A DNA stretch of 64,000 bases, from assembly GCA_030762175.1 (NCBI GenBank), contig CM060846.1, positions 184,566,041 to 184,630,040 on the forward strand, given 5' to 3'. Source of the DNA: Metallyticus violacea (Eukaryota; Arthropoda; Insecta; Mantodea; Metallyticidae). Position 1 is the stretch's first letter; each line of letters starts with the position of its first letter. The notes beneath the pieces were generated by a model. It was given only the letters and a program-made list of their open reading frames with translations, had not been told where the DNA came from and made no database searches. Both the position numbers and the translations under genes were made by a program. Shown piece after piece: positions 26,574 through 38,682 of this stretch.

Positions 26574-27137
26574 ACTTCCTTGGAAACTGAACGTTCTTAT
26601 TCATGCTTCATTTTCTATAAGGAAAGCCCATTTTTCCCCTGGTAACATGTAGAGACACATTCATTTTGGAATAACATTCATTTTGAATTTCACGAGTATC
26701 ACCAGTGTTTTGATTGCATTTTAGAGCTGTTAGTGTTCTTGGGAAACAGAATTTTAAATTATATCGAAATTTAAAAGGCCGATAAGGGAGTCCGTTGTGC
26801 CTATGTCCTTAAGGACTATGTTTATACTTTTTTGTTTTCGTTTCGATACTTGAATTATTAATAATAGTTTACAAATTAGTATCTTACAAACAATTCCTTT
26901 TTGAACATGCAACGGTACGCCACTCTTGTTTTTGTTGCCTTGAAGCATATCCGTTATCGTAACGCCAGTCATGTTTTCACAGGATGCGAAAATTGGTATG
27001 TTTGCAAGTTACAAAAGTAGTTGATCTGTACTAAAAATATGGAAAAGACCGACTCCAGGCTACTCATTGAAACCAACATAGTTTCTGCAAGTTATGAGGG
27101 CTTGATCCTGACAGAAATTTGGAACAAAGAGACCTGG

Positions 27138-27179
27138 TACGTTCTTTCAAATCAATATATATTCATTTGAAAGAACGTA
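27138..27179. repeat. Perfect 15-bp inverted repeat, 12-bp loop
   Basis: TACGTTCTTTCAAAT at 27,138-27,152 is the exact reverse complement of 27,165-27,179, with an AT-rich loop between. It lies next to the 3'-truncated end of the first Jockey-like element. Confidence 0.8.
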
Positions 27180-27219
27180 GACTTTCAAGGCCTGAGTCAT
27201 AGGTGTAAATGTGATATTC

Positions 27220-27297
27220 TTTCAGGCTGTTTTGTTGTGGTCTTATGGAGATGAAGATTTCAGACATTTCGTCAGCAACCACGGCAGACATCTTCAA
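27220..27297 (-). repeat. Repeat R, copy 1 (about 80 bp, also at 36,835-36,920)
   Basis: Read on the minus strand it has GAAGATGTCTGC, GAAATCTTCATCTCC and GACCACAACAAAACAGCC blocks. The second copy, at 36,835-36,920, has these on the plus strand with about 80% identity by eye. Its nature is unknown. Confidence 0.6.
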
Positions 27298-28234
27298 TGT
27301 TTATCGGTTAAGTCTATTCCAATAATCGTGTCTTTTAAGTTTTGCTCTATATTATCTAACCAGACATCTTGTCCTGGACTGGAAGGCACGGCATAGTGTT
27401 AACGAATTTGGATCATTAAGTCTTTGAGACCTCCGTCTAAGACTTCTGGCTTGTTTGCGTAAATCATGGTTATTCTGTGGCAGGGTTTAAGGGTTGGTGC
27501 TTTCTCCTGGGGTTTTGTAAGTATGCTGCTTGACCTCTAAGGTAACTGTGTGTGCAAATACAGCAGCTGCTTCTTCTAATTCAGCCTTATTATTAATTCT
27601 AGGATTCGAATGGATCGTTTTATCTAGAGTCACTGCTGTAGCTTCCTAATCCACGTCATAAGTCCAGTTTTTGCTAATGTTTGCCATTGAACATGTTAGC
27701 AACTCACCGACTACTGGATCATGGTCGGAGTGTAGATCGCTCGTTGTACTTAGGTCTAAGTAAAGGTATATGTTTTGTAATTACTATACCTATTATTACT
27801 CTCGGCCTGCCGTTCCGGGGCTTAAATGTAGGGCAGCGCGGTCCCTGCACGTCAACGGAAGCGTGTGCATTAACAAAGTTGACCAATTGTGTATCCGGAT
27901 TGTTGGCCCTTTCACAGTTCCATTACCTATATTTGGCATTAAAGTTCCCTGCTAGGCATAACTGGAAAGGCTTGCAGAACACTCTGATACTTCACTTGTA
28001 TAAATGGAATACTTGGGGGCATGATACCCCGCAATCAGAGCTGTTTCCCGGGCTACTATGCTTGTAGTTCAGCAACAGTCTTGAAATGCTGATTTGGAGG
28101 CAGGGGCATGGGTTTGTGTGTTCATTGAGATTTTATGAGTATGGCCACTCTCCCTCCTCTGCGATCTATACGATCTTTCTGGTATGATACATAACTGGGA
28201 ATCCTGAAATTTAACAAGGGCCGATATGTGATTC

Positions 28235-28542
28235 ACAAATTAATACAGTACCGCCACGGGTGGCCGAGGTCGTCGAGGCGCTAACTCATGAGCGGGAGGT
28301 CTGTGGTTCGAATCCCGCCAGGACCGTCCTCCCTGACTGAGGTTTTTTTCAGGTTTTCCTCAGTCCTCATAACTGGCAAATGCCGGGGAGGTACTCTAAA
28401 CTTAGGCCTGGAACGTTTCCTTCCTTAAGATATCCTTTCCCAATATATAATTTCATTTCATGTATCACCAGTGTTCACCGCTTGTGGTGCCTTAGTAGTA
28501 AAAACGGGCGTTAAACACTTTTAAAAAAAACAAATTAACACA
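28235..28542 (+). repeat. SINE family 1, full copy with 13-bp target-site duplication
   Basis: The element body runs 28,248-28,529. It is flanked by acaaattaataca (28,235-28,247) and acaaattaacaca (28,530-28,542), one mismatch. The head is tRNA-Ser-like (TGGCCGAGGTCGTCGAGG as A box, GGTTCGAATCCC as B box) and the tail is A-rich. It interrupts the endonuclease coding region of Jockey-like element 1, which dates it after that element. This is the clearest copy for deriving the family consensus. Confidence 0.9.
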
Positions 28543-28989
28543 ACGTCTAATTCATCCCGCGTCATGAGCTCTGGCAGGTCTTTTTTCTGCGCTAACATTC
28601 CGTTCGCATTTAGATATAAAAAGCGAAAAGGTTTAGGGTAGGTGTATGCCACTTGAAATTGGATAAGCGGATTAGGGCGCTGACTACTTCAGAAAGCGCA
28701 ACAAACTTTAATGTGGGGTCAATATTGCTCTGGACTGTCTGCCGAAATCCTCAATTGATCGGCAGTTATTCCTCAATTAATTGAGCTAACCATTTTATAT
28801 GCATGGTGAGCTCTTTTAGGACATCTAATGACTGTTGATTGACATGTTCAGAGTTACTCAACGAAGGTGAGGCCCTTGAATAATTAGACTTCTTATAGGT
28901 CATCGTTCCATAGGTATTAGGCCTCTGAGCGGTTATTTCGGCACCATATGAGAACCCTACCTCATTCTGCTACCTTTCCTCTGGCATTC

Positions 28990-31062
28990 TGCGCTCTCTA
29001 GAGGTGTAAATAGGTGGGGAATTGGGAAGGGATCTGGTTTCCGATTGCTGTTGTCTTCTTTCCCTGGCAGCTGCAGATTTTAGCCTGGGATCGATTGGTT
29101 GGGCCTTTGAAGTCCTTTGTGGTTTGGAAGTTAATTTAGTTTTCGTAGGTGTCTCAATGACCTTCCCTTTTTTGAACTTGAGCCTCTATATTGTTCTGTA
29201 CCTGATTTGGAGGTCCCGGTTTTCCTTGAGTTACCACATTCTTGTATGTGGATCCTGAAGTGTCATAATGACTCTCAGGTGCTCTTTGGTTGTTAATTAA
29301 TCTTATCCTCTCGGGACATTTGTTGTATGTTGCCACATGCTCTTGTTTACAGTGCAAACATACGGGTTGTCCAGCAGCTTAATCACACATAACCGCTATG
29401 TGGTTTCCTCCACATCAAAGCACCATAATGCTCTAGTACATTTGGTGCTAGTGTGTCCATAAGCAAGACATCTGAAGTATTAAAAAGGCCCATCTCTAGA
29501 GCGCACCCTCTCCCATTTCACTCTCGTCCATAAAATGGATTTAATGTCGCCCAGCTGGCATCTCTGCCCTGGAGTGGCCGCCTCCACTACAGTATATAGT
29601 TGCATTTTTACTTTCGTAGTAGGTCTTCCTTCCTTTTGTGGCATGTTCTTAGCCATGTGATGCACGGCCTTTACTTTGATGCCCTTTTCCTTTAGGGCCA
29701 TGCCTATCTCTTCAGGTGTGGTCTCTGGGTAAAGCCCGCGGAGCACTCTCCTGTGTTCTTTTATTTTCTCTACTTTGTACGCGTAGTAACAAATACCTTT
29801 CTTCTTTATAAATTCCGTAATAACATGGTGGTGTTCTACGGAGTAAATTTGTATGCGGGTGCTGTTTCTGCCACCCACAGCTTCTAAGCTATTCTTAGTA
29901 ATAGCAGACAGCTCTTCCATAACTGAAAGATAATTCGGAAATGGATCCGCAAAAATATGAAGTACCTTCTTACCTTTCTGTGTAGTCTCTTGATTGGGCG
30001 CTAAACAGGTGCAGGAGTAGGTGGTTGTCCGGATTTGGTTGGACTCGGCTTGGCAGTGGACCCGTCACTCACGGGGTATTGAGGACCTACGATGGCGGCG
30101 TGTCCCAGGGGAGTGCCTAAGGCGTGTACCCTGGGGCCGGTGCGCCGGAATCGCCGTTGTTGGTAGGGAGGATGTTGGCTACTTTAATGCTGGGGTGACT
30201 CACCTCTTAAATACGAGTAGGTCTAAGCTAGTATGACCTATCCACCAGTGAGAATCTGGAAGCTAAGGGAACTTAGCGCGCCTGGGCGACGCAATCGTCT
30301 GCAGCCGAAAGGCGGGTCGGTTTAAGAAACAAGGTACCGTCCTAATGCAAAAGACCACCGGGTAACACAGACCTCTGTGTAGTAACCCTGGACCCAGGGT
30401 TTGGTAAACCCGACACAACCTGTAGGAGGGGTGTCCGGTTGCACACGTCTTCGCTTTTGATGGGAGACAATGATGAAATTCTTATCTCCTTCCTCGTGAA
30501 GCTCTTGGCTTGGAGTTGCATCTTTGGATACTTGACTGCTACTACAGCTGCCCGCCTAATGTGGATTAGCAGTTTCCATTTTTCTTTCAATTTCAATAAT
30601 TTTCTCCCCACCTTCAGCGATGGGAAGCACCTTTTCTCGCTTCAATGGGGGTGCTTGGTTAGATATTTGATCTGCGGTCGCCGCGATATCAATAAACCTA
30701 CTCCGAAAGGGTGGGAGTGGGAATGCAGTAGGACGTGGACAAGTCTTGCGTCTTCTTCTAGAAGAAACAGTAATTTTTCGTGCCACATTGAGGGTGTCGT
30801 CCCCCTGGAGACCAGTAAAACGGGACAGTGGTGAGCGAGTGCACCCGCGGGCTTGAAGCAAGCCCTTAGCATTTATTTCGCCCCTGTACGACCTGCTTAT
30901 GTCAGTCAGTTGCGTCAAACTGGTGGAAATTCGTCTGTCAGCAGACTTACCATGAAGGTGCTTCCTAGATGCTGACTCAGCAGCAGAAGAGGTGATTGGG
31001 GCCCCCTCAGCCTCTTCCGTGTTGTGCCGTGGGTGCGGTGGTTCTTTGGATGGTAATGACAT
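28990..31062 (-). pseudogene. Jockey-like element 1, ORF1 (gag-like), broken
   Basis: Minus strand. An N-terminal low-complexity part (31,062-30,556, rich in Pro/Ser/Arg) is followed at 29,920-29,480 by VLRGLYPETTPEEIGMALKE and GIKVKAVHHM, which match the pre-zinc-finger RNA-binding domain of Jockey ORF1 proteins. Downstream are zinc knuckles: a CFRCLAYGHTSTKC-like stretch (about 29,460) and CKQEHVATYNKC (about 29,330). Such proteins bind the element RNA. Stops and frameshifts separate the pieces. It precedes the endonuclease region in the expected order. Confidence 0.7.
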
Positions 31063-31246
31063 TGGATTCGGCAGCGGGCTGCCGGATCCAATGAAATGTC
31101 AAAAGTTGTTTATGAGTTGTTGTATGTAGCTCGTCTGGATAATATGAAGTAGGTTACCTCCAGTTAAGCTACTTTGGGAAATCTGCCTCCCGAAGTTTTC
31201 CCCAAAGTTCGCTACCAGATGTCTGGCTGAGATTTGGCCGGCCTTG

Positions 31247-31929
31247 AAGGTTTATGTTCAACACCCTGATGCACCTAGCGCACTTAGCATTGAGTTGGAA
31301 GTATGCTGAAATCATCACCTTTCCTAAGCAGGGCAAGTACCCCTGGACCCCCTCCAAACCATCGCCCGATAAGCCTCCTGCCTGCGCAGAGCAAATTTTT
31401 CGAAAAAATGGAGCTAATCCGACTGCAAAAAACAGTTGATTCACAGAACGTCCTACGGCCCCAACAATTCGCCTTCCGAAGACAGCACTCAACCACACAC
31501 CAACTGATACGCATAGTACAAACTGTAGCCCGCGCCTACCACAACCAGCACTTTACACCGGCGTTATGTCTTGACCTCACGCGTGCTTTCGACACTGTCT
31601 GGCACCAAGGTCTCCTGCATCGCCTCATCAACTACTCCGTCCATCACATCTCATTGTCGATCCTGGTGGTGTAGTGGTTGCCATACTTGCCTCCTAAACC
31701 CAATATCGCAGGTTTGAACCCGGCCAGGACCGATGGGTTTTTTCGAGCGTAAAAATCCTAAATATGGCTTCCTTCGGAAAGGAGGTAAAGCCGTGGGTCC
31801 CGTGTCGTACATTTACGGCAAGAAAAAGAACCTCAAGCCTGAAAGAGCGGCCTCTGCGCAAAATTTGTCGGCCGTTTCACGCCCTGAGTGAATGGGACGC
31901 TGATGACCTGAGATGTTAAACAGCGTCCA

Positions 31930-31964
<35 letters not shown>

Positions 31965-32760
31965 AACACATATCATTGGCCTGTTTCATTCCTACCTCAC
32001 AAATAGATCCTTCTTCGTAGCCAATGAAATTATCCTCTCAACCTTACGACCTATAAGTTCAGTAGTACCGCAAGGCAGTGTCCTCGGCCCGGTTCTTTTT
32101 CTAACTTACATCAATACCGTGCCATCTCACCCATGCTGTATTCTGTATCTTTACTCTGACGATATAGCAATCACCACGAGCTTAACCCGCCAACAAACTG
32201 CTGTGGCAAGACTTCAGGTCTACGCAAACATCTTCACCACCTGGTTTAGCATGTGGAGGCTGCCATTTAACTCCAGTAGATCGCAAGCCGTGGCTTTTTC
32301 TAGACGACCCCTGCAAGACATGCATGAAATCAGAATAGGCAGTGGAGCTGTCCCTTGGACTGCAGAGGACACCTGTCTAGGTGTGCGAATCGAGATTAAC
32401 GGACGTGGAAAACTCACATTACCGAATTGGCAAACAAAGTCAGCCGGAGGATGGCAATGTTGCACGCACTCTATTCCAAATTCTCTATGATGTCCGTCTG
32501 TACTAAAGTGCTGGTTTATAAGCAGGTAATACGCCCTGCCTTATTTTACGCCTGGTAAATTTGGGGATTGGCAGCAAAAACCCATTTGAACCTCTTGCAA
32601 ATTCTTCAAAACCGGCACCTCCGGACTGCTTTAAACTCCGGCTGGTACATACCAAACCGCAATATTCACCAACACATAAATTTTCTCAATCATTAACGAA
32701 TATATCGTAAATATGTCAAAATCCTTCCAATTCCAATTACTAAACAGTTTCAACTCCCGC
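31247..32760 (+). pseudogene. Jockey-like element 2, reverse transcriptase, broken
   Basis: Plus strand. It begins with YAEIITFPKQGK in one frame, then shifts to HRPISLLPAQSKFFEKMELI. Further motifs are QFAFRRQHSTTHQLIR and LCLDLTRAFDTVWHQGLLH (motif A, catalytic Asp). SINE family 2 interrupts at 31,657-31,966. It continues with VVPQGSVLGPVLFLTYIN and LYSDDIAITT (motif C, normally YADD), and the C-terminal YKQVIRPALFYAW and LLQILQNRHLRTAL. No endonuclease or ORF1 is attached on this strand, and element 1 lies head-to-head on its left. It is non-functional because of the frameshift, stops and insertion. Confidence 0.8.
31645..31978 (+). repeat. SINE family 2 (tRNA-derived) with 12-bp target-site duplication
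   Basis: The body runs 31,657-31,966. It is flanked by cacatctcattg (31,645-31,656) and cacatatcattg (31,967-31,978). The head contains GGTGTAGTGGTTGCCA (A box) and GGTTTGAACCC (B box), resembling a Gly/Asp/Val-type tRNA rather than tRNA-Ser. The body has 'ggcttccttcggaaaggaggtaaagccgtg' and 'aagaacctcaagcc', and the tail is (AAAT)n. It sits inside the reverse transcriptase of Jockey-like element 2. A second copy is at 38.7-38.9 kb. Confidence 0.9.
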
Positions 32761-33420
32761 ACTCACCGGCTCGGGGAGTGTGATATAGACCCCGGGCCTC
32801 GTAGAAAGCGTCCTAAACTTGCTCTCACTCCCTGAAATCACCACAACACAAACTATCCTAAATAAACATGACATTCTCGTAATTGAAACACCACTCCCAC
32901 GCAAAACCCACAATCCCTTACTTAACATTCCAATCCGTTTGCCAGTGAAGGACCAAGTCCTGGAATGGCATTGCCCGGGGGCACCCTCCTCAACTGAGGA
33001 GGCAGACCTCCAGCAGCGCATCTAGGAGGTTGAAGGTATGGGTGGATTGTACACGATGCTGGATGTCTCAAAACTGATGCTGTAAATTAAGTGTGCGCTC
33101 TGCTCAAGTGGCCGTTACAGTACAGCCGAAGCCGAAGTCGAAACGAAGCTAGTTGGCAGGCTGAGGTTAGCAATCAGCCTGTGTGGGGTTGCTGCGTACC
33201 TACCCTTTGTTTGGGTTTAACCGTAGAGAAGGAGTGGGGGTGTAGTTTGGTTCTATTGTTTGGGTGTGGGGTAACGGGACTTGCTTACAAAACGTATCCT
33301 GGATGTAGCGGGCGGATTTGACATCCCCGGATGTTGCTTGATATGCGCATGCTGCTTACCTAATTTGCAAACAGCATGGGCATGCCGTTATTTGGTTTTA
33401 TGTTTGTGATTTTTAATTTT
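32760..33420. other. Unassigned DNA between two Jockey-like elements
   Basis: Plus-strand frames such as 32,819-33,025 and 33,091-33,321 are open but match nothing I recognise. The stretch may be 3' UTR of element 2, or the 3' end of element 3 on the other strand. Confidence 0.4.
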
Positions 33421-33465
33421 CATGGAAAGTTGGAATGTTTTCCTGTTACCAGGTTTTGCCCTTCG

Positions 33466-36125
33466 TTATCCAGGATGGCCACACGCCAGGCGTAGCACCT
33501 TGAATTTTGGCTTAGGCCTATTGTGACAGGAATAGCTGCCGAGTGTTCGAACAAAAGCCTTCTCATGATGTGGTAAATGGGCGTCCAATTTTCTGACCGG
33601 GCGTCTAATTTTCTCCTCAATATATGGGAGGGAGGAGGTCTCATGCAGTAGCCAAGCTGGAAAGCAGCGATATACAGAATAGATGGCCCTGAGTCCCCTA
33701 TTCTGTACCCTTTGTAGAAGTGCAAGCCAACTGTCAGCTGTCATACCCCAGATTTCACAGGCGTATAGCATGGACAGGGATGATCAAGGCTGTATTTTCA
33801 AGTGGACTGGCATCGCCTTGGAGCTGAGCATGGAAAACAGTTGAGCTATTTCTCCCTGCACCCTATGAGCAGTCCCGGCTATGTGTCCCTTGAGGGTTAG
33901 ACCTTTGTTAAACTGCACACCCAGTAGGCTATGGAATTTTCCCAATTTATCTTTTATTGTCTGTATGCGAGCGTGGGGTGGTTTTCGGGTACGCGGCCTT
34001 TTTTGAAAATTATGGCGTTGCTCTTTGCCGGGTTGATTGACATTCTACAACGTTTACACCACCATTCGATTAGGTGTAGTAATCTTTGAATGGGAATGAT
34101 GGCTCTGATTATATTTCTGTTTGTTTTGTATGGCACTGCGTGATATGCATATTGAGCAGTGTTGCCGTCTGCTGTGTGTGGGAAGTCTGACATGTATATG
34201 TTGAATAGTATTGGCGATAAAACAGAAACTTCGGGGACTCGGCCAAGTATGGATCTTAGTGTTGAGTTGTTTCCTTTGAAAGTGCGGCGTTTGAGGTATG
34301 AGTGTATCAGATGTATGTAGGTTTTGGGTAACTCAAGGTGTATGAGTTTTTGTAGCAGTCCGGCGTGCCAGGTCGTCCAGAAAGCCTTTTCTACATCCAA
34401 AGACACCGCTGGGGTGAAGGATCTCTCCGGAAACCCAGGGCTGAGGCCTCCACAACCATCAGCAGCTGTTGGGTAGTAGAATGCCCAGGACAGAAACCAA
34501 ATTGATGGGGGGATGTCTTGGATGTTTCCCAGCAAGGGAAGCAAACGGACAAGAAGCAATCTCTCAAACACTTTTGAGAGTGTAGAAAGGAGGCTGATTG
34601 ATCGGTAACTGGAAGAGTGAGCTGGGTCTTTGCCCTGTTTCAATTTGCATATCACCCGTGTCCCCCCCCCACTCTCGTGGAAAGCGGCGCAGGCTGATGC
34701 ACATATCTTTTGCGACGAAGAGCACAGACTTGAAAGGAAAGTTTCGGAGTACGAGAGAGGTTATTCCGTCAGGTCCGGCAGCCTATTTGGTGTTGAGACG
34801 CTGTAGTGCGCCCTGGAATTGGTGGTGGGGGAAGATAGGAATGTTATAGTCGCCTTTGTCCGCCGGCCGTCGAAGAAATCGACGGACGTCACGGCGGACA
34901 TTGCTTGAGAAAGTATCGCCCTGGGGGTCATCTCTAGGCCTGAATAAACGTTCCAGGAGCATTGGCTTTGGCATAAGGATCATAAACGAGGCCTCTAGTG
35001 CCATGAATGGGATAGAAAGCTTAGTCTCGTTGGCCGCGGAGGTTCCTGGCTATCCTCCACACGTCAACATCGATTAAATTCTGTCAAGCCATTATGTCTT
35101 CCCACGCGCACTATTTGTGCTTGCGGAGGCGGACATTGGCTTAATGACACAAGGTTCATAACAGTCTTCGATGATATGGCGTGTGGTGATGCTGGTAGAG
35201 TCTGCGGGCGATCCAGGAGCTTCGGATGACGAGCACAGATCTAGTGGGATAAAGTCTGGATGAAGAGGAGGGGAAGTATGAATCGTGAGACTTTGCGCGA
35301 CTTTGGTGACTGTCAGGGAAATGTATGAGACTGCACTCTCTAAGGAATGGATGTCTGTGATTTTGGGGTTGGGAGGGATGATAGTGCTGAGGTATTCCTT
35401 AACGCTTTTCCAGTCCATCTCGCGGTTTAGACCTGTCACATCGTGACTGACAATCCTTATGTTGATTTCTGCCAACAAGGGCTGTGGTAGGAATGTAGTG
35501 CGTTGATTAATGTGAGTGTGAGATAGAGTGGGAAGTGTTTGGGAATTGCAAAGTCGATGACAGGTGGCTGTCCTCTACTAAGCGGATGGTGGGTCGGATT
35601 CCAGGGACCCTGTACTCTGAGCTGAGGGTCTTGATCTATTAAGGGAACAATTGCGTTACCTCTGGTATCCGCGCGGCGAGCACAATGCCAACATGAGTAT
35701 TTGGCATTGAATTCTCCTGCGAAGATAACACTAGGATGTAGGGCGAGGAGGGGTTGGTAATCAGTCACCCACAAACCTCTGGATGGGGGGTGGTATGCAT
35801 AAACTATCAGAACCTCCGTGCCTCCGAGTTCGACAAAAGCAGCTGTGGTATTTAGCGTTTGAATTTGCGGGATCTAGATTGGGCGATGGACTACATTTCT
35901 CCGGATGAAGATCGCTGTGCCCCCGCAAGGGGCACCTCGGTCAGTGCGGAAACAGGTGTATACCGAAAGGCGGAAGATGGGATATTGATGGAAGTGCGTC
36001 TCCCTGACTAATATGGCGTCTAGGTTAAACAGGGCAGCAGAATGTTGAAGCTCGTCCCTCTTCTCGGCAAGACCATTAGCATTCTAAAATGCGAACAGGA
36101 TAGAGGTAAGAGACCTAATTCCGTC
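33466..36125 (-). pseudogene. Jockey-like element 3, endonuclease and reverse transcriptase, broken
   Basis: Minus strand. The endonuclease starts at about 36,122 and includes NANGLAEKRDEL, DAILVRETHF (catalytic Glu), TDRGAPCGGTAIFIRR, AGEFNAKYSCWHC, and VQGPWNPTHHPLSRGQPPVI. The reverse transcriptase follows: AAGPDGITS (about 34.78 kb), SYRSISLLSTLSKVFERLLL, AVSLDVEKAFWTTWHAG (motif A), SVLSPILFNIYMSDFP, and the C-terminal block YACEIWGMTADSWLALLQRV at 33,771. Of the usual YADD, the remnant AQYAYHAV lacks both aspartates. It carries several in-frame stops (for example one next to NANGLAEK) and frameshifts. Confidence 0.8.
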
Positions 36126-36131
36126 CGCCAT

Positions 36132-36533
36132 TTATGTTCGTCTATTGTTATCTAGAAGAAGGGCGATAGGCTCAAAGACTATCGTCATCTTGCTGGAGAG
36201 TCGAGTGCATGGCGGAATCGATTGAGAAGCTACTGTAACTTCCTGCTCTATGTCTGCCACGGTTGTCATACCCACTGCAACAAGTCCAAAGTGCTTTCGC
36301 TCTGCTGGTAGGTGGAGTGGTTGGAGTAGGCCCAGGGGAGGTGGTCTCCCCTGGGTTTCCCCCTGCTGGGAAGTGACGCCCTGCCCCTCAGCAACAGCAG
36401 TTCTGCTTGGGGGGCGACGCTGTCTCTGTAGCTTGGGAGAGGGGTGGATTTGAGCTTTTGTGGGTTTTGATGGTGATGACTGTTTTGTATATCTGCGATA
36501 TCTGTCGACAATCAGAGTGCTGTCATCACGCAT
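36132..36533 (-). pseudogene. Jockey-like element 3, possible ORF1 remnant
   Basis: A minus-strand open frame of 133 codons, rich in Pro/Gln/Arg, lies immediately upstream of the element 3 endonuclease. Its position suggests the end of ORF1, but I see no zinc knuckle and cannot confirm the family. Confidence 0.3.
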
Positions 36534-36834
36534 TTGAAGCGTAGCATATTGTACCTGTGAAACACCCCAACAATTTAACAGGAAAGAAGCTCAAAAACAA
36601 AATAGCATCTGGTTTCCAGCAATCAACAACAAAGTACTGCATACAACACATGAAAACATAGAGAGTCCATCACAAAAGAGCAGCAGCACAGGAGAGGCCA
36701 GGCTCCTCCCAAAAGCCGACAAGCCGCCGCCAAGTCCGGACCAATCAGCGGGGAGCGATGGCAATAAATAAAGCGACTGTGACAGCCAATGCTTCAGACG
36801 CGGTGTTACTAGAGAGGAGAACCCGTCCACGCCA

Positions 36835-36920
36835 CCGAAGATGTCCGCTGTAGTTGCAGATGAAACGGCTAGAATCTTCATCTCCAGCAGACCACGACAA
36901 AACGGCCCGAAGAATATCAT
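36835..36920 (+). repeat. Repeat R, copy 2
   Basis: Plus-strand GAAGATGTCCGCTGTAGTTG, then GAATCTTCATCTCC and GACCACGACAAAACGGCC. It matches the copy at 27,220-27,297, which is on the opposite strand. Confidence 0.6.
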
Positions 36921-37976
36921 AGTTACATCTCTACATTTGAAGTTTAATATTGATATTACAGAAATATATTGTTTTATTGTAATCCTGTAACTTTTCCTTC
37001 AGTTATAAAAGCTTATAGAAATATACCAATTCTTACACAACACTGTGATGCAGAACAATTAATACATTTTCTGACACAACTGGTACATTTTGCTTGTGTA
37101 TGTAACATTTTTTTTTTACCATTGGTGAATGAGGGATCTCGCCCCGCCTTGACCCGCAGGGGATTATGTGAAATGCTAAATGACAAGAAGTTAAGGAGTG
37201 ATCATTTGTCGTTATTTGTGAAAATAAAAATTAACAGTTTAACAGTTTTAGTTCATTAAAGTGAAATTAGGTGCTTTAAAGAGTTATTTAGAAAACCGGC
37301 GGAAGAAATTTTAAGATTAAAGCATAGATATTTCTAAATCACTCCAGTTGGCTAGGAACATAATTACAAATTTCCTTAAAATGTATATAAAGTAAGCCTT
37401 TAATCGATATCCAATTGTATTCCTCCAACTTATAGCATTAGCAGACCTCAACATTTTGAGGATTGCGGAAGAAGAACAGAGAGGAAACGTGTGAAAGCCC
37501 TCTCCCAAGAAAGATCTTAACATAAATTTGTTGCAGTACAGATATCTCTACAGACCCCAGAAATATAATATGTGAGTAAAATATTAAAATAAATTACTGA
37601 GATCATCTTTATAAGATCCGAATATAAAAAAGACTACAACGTATTTCCTCACCGCCAGGTGCACATTTAAAAGAAGAACCACACTCAGTACTAGTGGATA
37701 ATGACATATTAAAAGTGGAGCACATTCGAAACGGAGCAAAACTTAGAAAAAAAAACACAACATTTGTTCTTCATAACACCCTGTTAGAGAAGTGATTAGC
37801 TTGCTATCCACCAAGAAAAAATATAAATGTTACAGATGTTTTAATCGAAGTTAAGAAGGAGTCTCTAAAAGATATAACAATCAAACACCTTATATCTGTG
37901 CAAGACAAAAGTAATTAGTAAAACCGACTCAAATGAAATAATTACACATGTCTAGAAATGATAGCAGAGGGCACAG

Positions 37977-38253
37977 GTTTTTTAATAGTGTTTAACGCCG
38001 TTTTTACTGCTGAGGCATCACAGGCGGTGATACTGGTGATACATGAGACAATATGATAAATAGGGAAAGAATTTTTAGCGAAAGAAACGCTCTAGGCCTA
38101 AGTTCAGAGTACTGTCTCCGGCATTTGCCATTGAAGACTGAGGAAAACGCGGGAAAAAACTCAGTTAGGGAGGATGATCCTGGCGGAAATCGAACCCCAG
38201 AGCTCCCGCTCAAGAGTCCACGCCTTAACGACCTCACCAACCCGTGGCGGTAA
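37977..38253 (-). repeat. SINE family 1, full-length copy
   Basis: Reverse-oriented copy with the 3' signature at 37,985 (gtgtttaacgccgttttta) and the tRNA-Ser-like head at the right end (ccgtggcggt, reverse of ACCGCCACGG). The B box is changed (GGTTCGATTTCC-like), so this copy has drifted. Confidence 0.85.
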
Positions 38254-38682
38254 TGGGCATAGTGAGTATAAACAAGGGTCCACTGAGTTTTCTTATTCTG
38301 GTTAATACATATTTGTTATTTCAATAGTTCCGCTACAAATGTATTCAACTTCACAAATAGATTCAGGTGAAAAGGTATTGTGGCAGAATCCGAAATCATT
38401 ATATCCAATATACCGAAGGCCAATAACAATTTTATGTCAGAGACAACTCATCTTTCAAGACAACTAACTCAAATTATTAAGATACAAATTCAGTGCTTGA
38501 ATGCAACCAAAGGAAGTATAAGAAGTAAGGAAATCGAAACTTATCATAATTTGATAATTACAATAGCTGACGGTAAATTTTGTAATTCGATAACACATTG
38601 TTATTTAGGTTATTTTTGGACGCTTTTAACATCTCATACTATTAGTATCCCATCAATTTAGAGTATGAAATGGCATATACAT

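Larger units (their letters stand above)
27220..28690 (-). pseudogene. Jockey-like element 1, ORF2: endonuclease and start of RT region
   Basis: Minus strand. The N-terminus lies near 28,640 (LNANGMLAQKKDLPELM, the usual start of Jockey-type endonucleases). The family 1 SINE follows, then the central endonuclease block at about 27,960-27,780: AGNFNAKYR (GDFNAK motif), VQGPRCPTFKPRNGRPRVI (GP..PT......RPDV motif). The ELEEAAAVF linker toward the reverse transcriptase is at about 27,570. Several stops are present. The rest of the reverse transcriptase is missing at about 27,220, so the copy is 3'-truncated or rearranged. Confidence 0.7.

Noticed and set aside
27220..27297. Hammerhead-like ribozyme in repeat R
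   Set aside because: A CTGAYGA...GAAA-like spacing is suggested but I could not pair the three stems or find the conserved cleavage core by eye.
28251..28325. tRNA-Ser gene
   Set aside because: A and B boxes are present, but the acceptor and anticodon stems are not intact and the unit continues into a SINE body with target-site duplications.
31657..31735. tRNA gene on the plus strand
   Set aside because: Same reason: it is the head of SINE family 2, with an (AAAT)n tail and target-site duplication.
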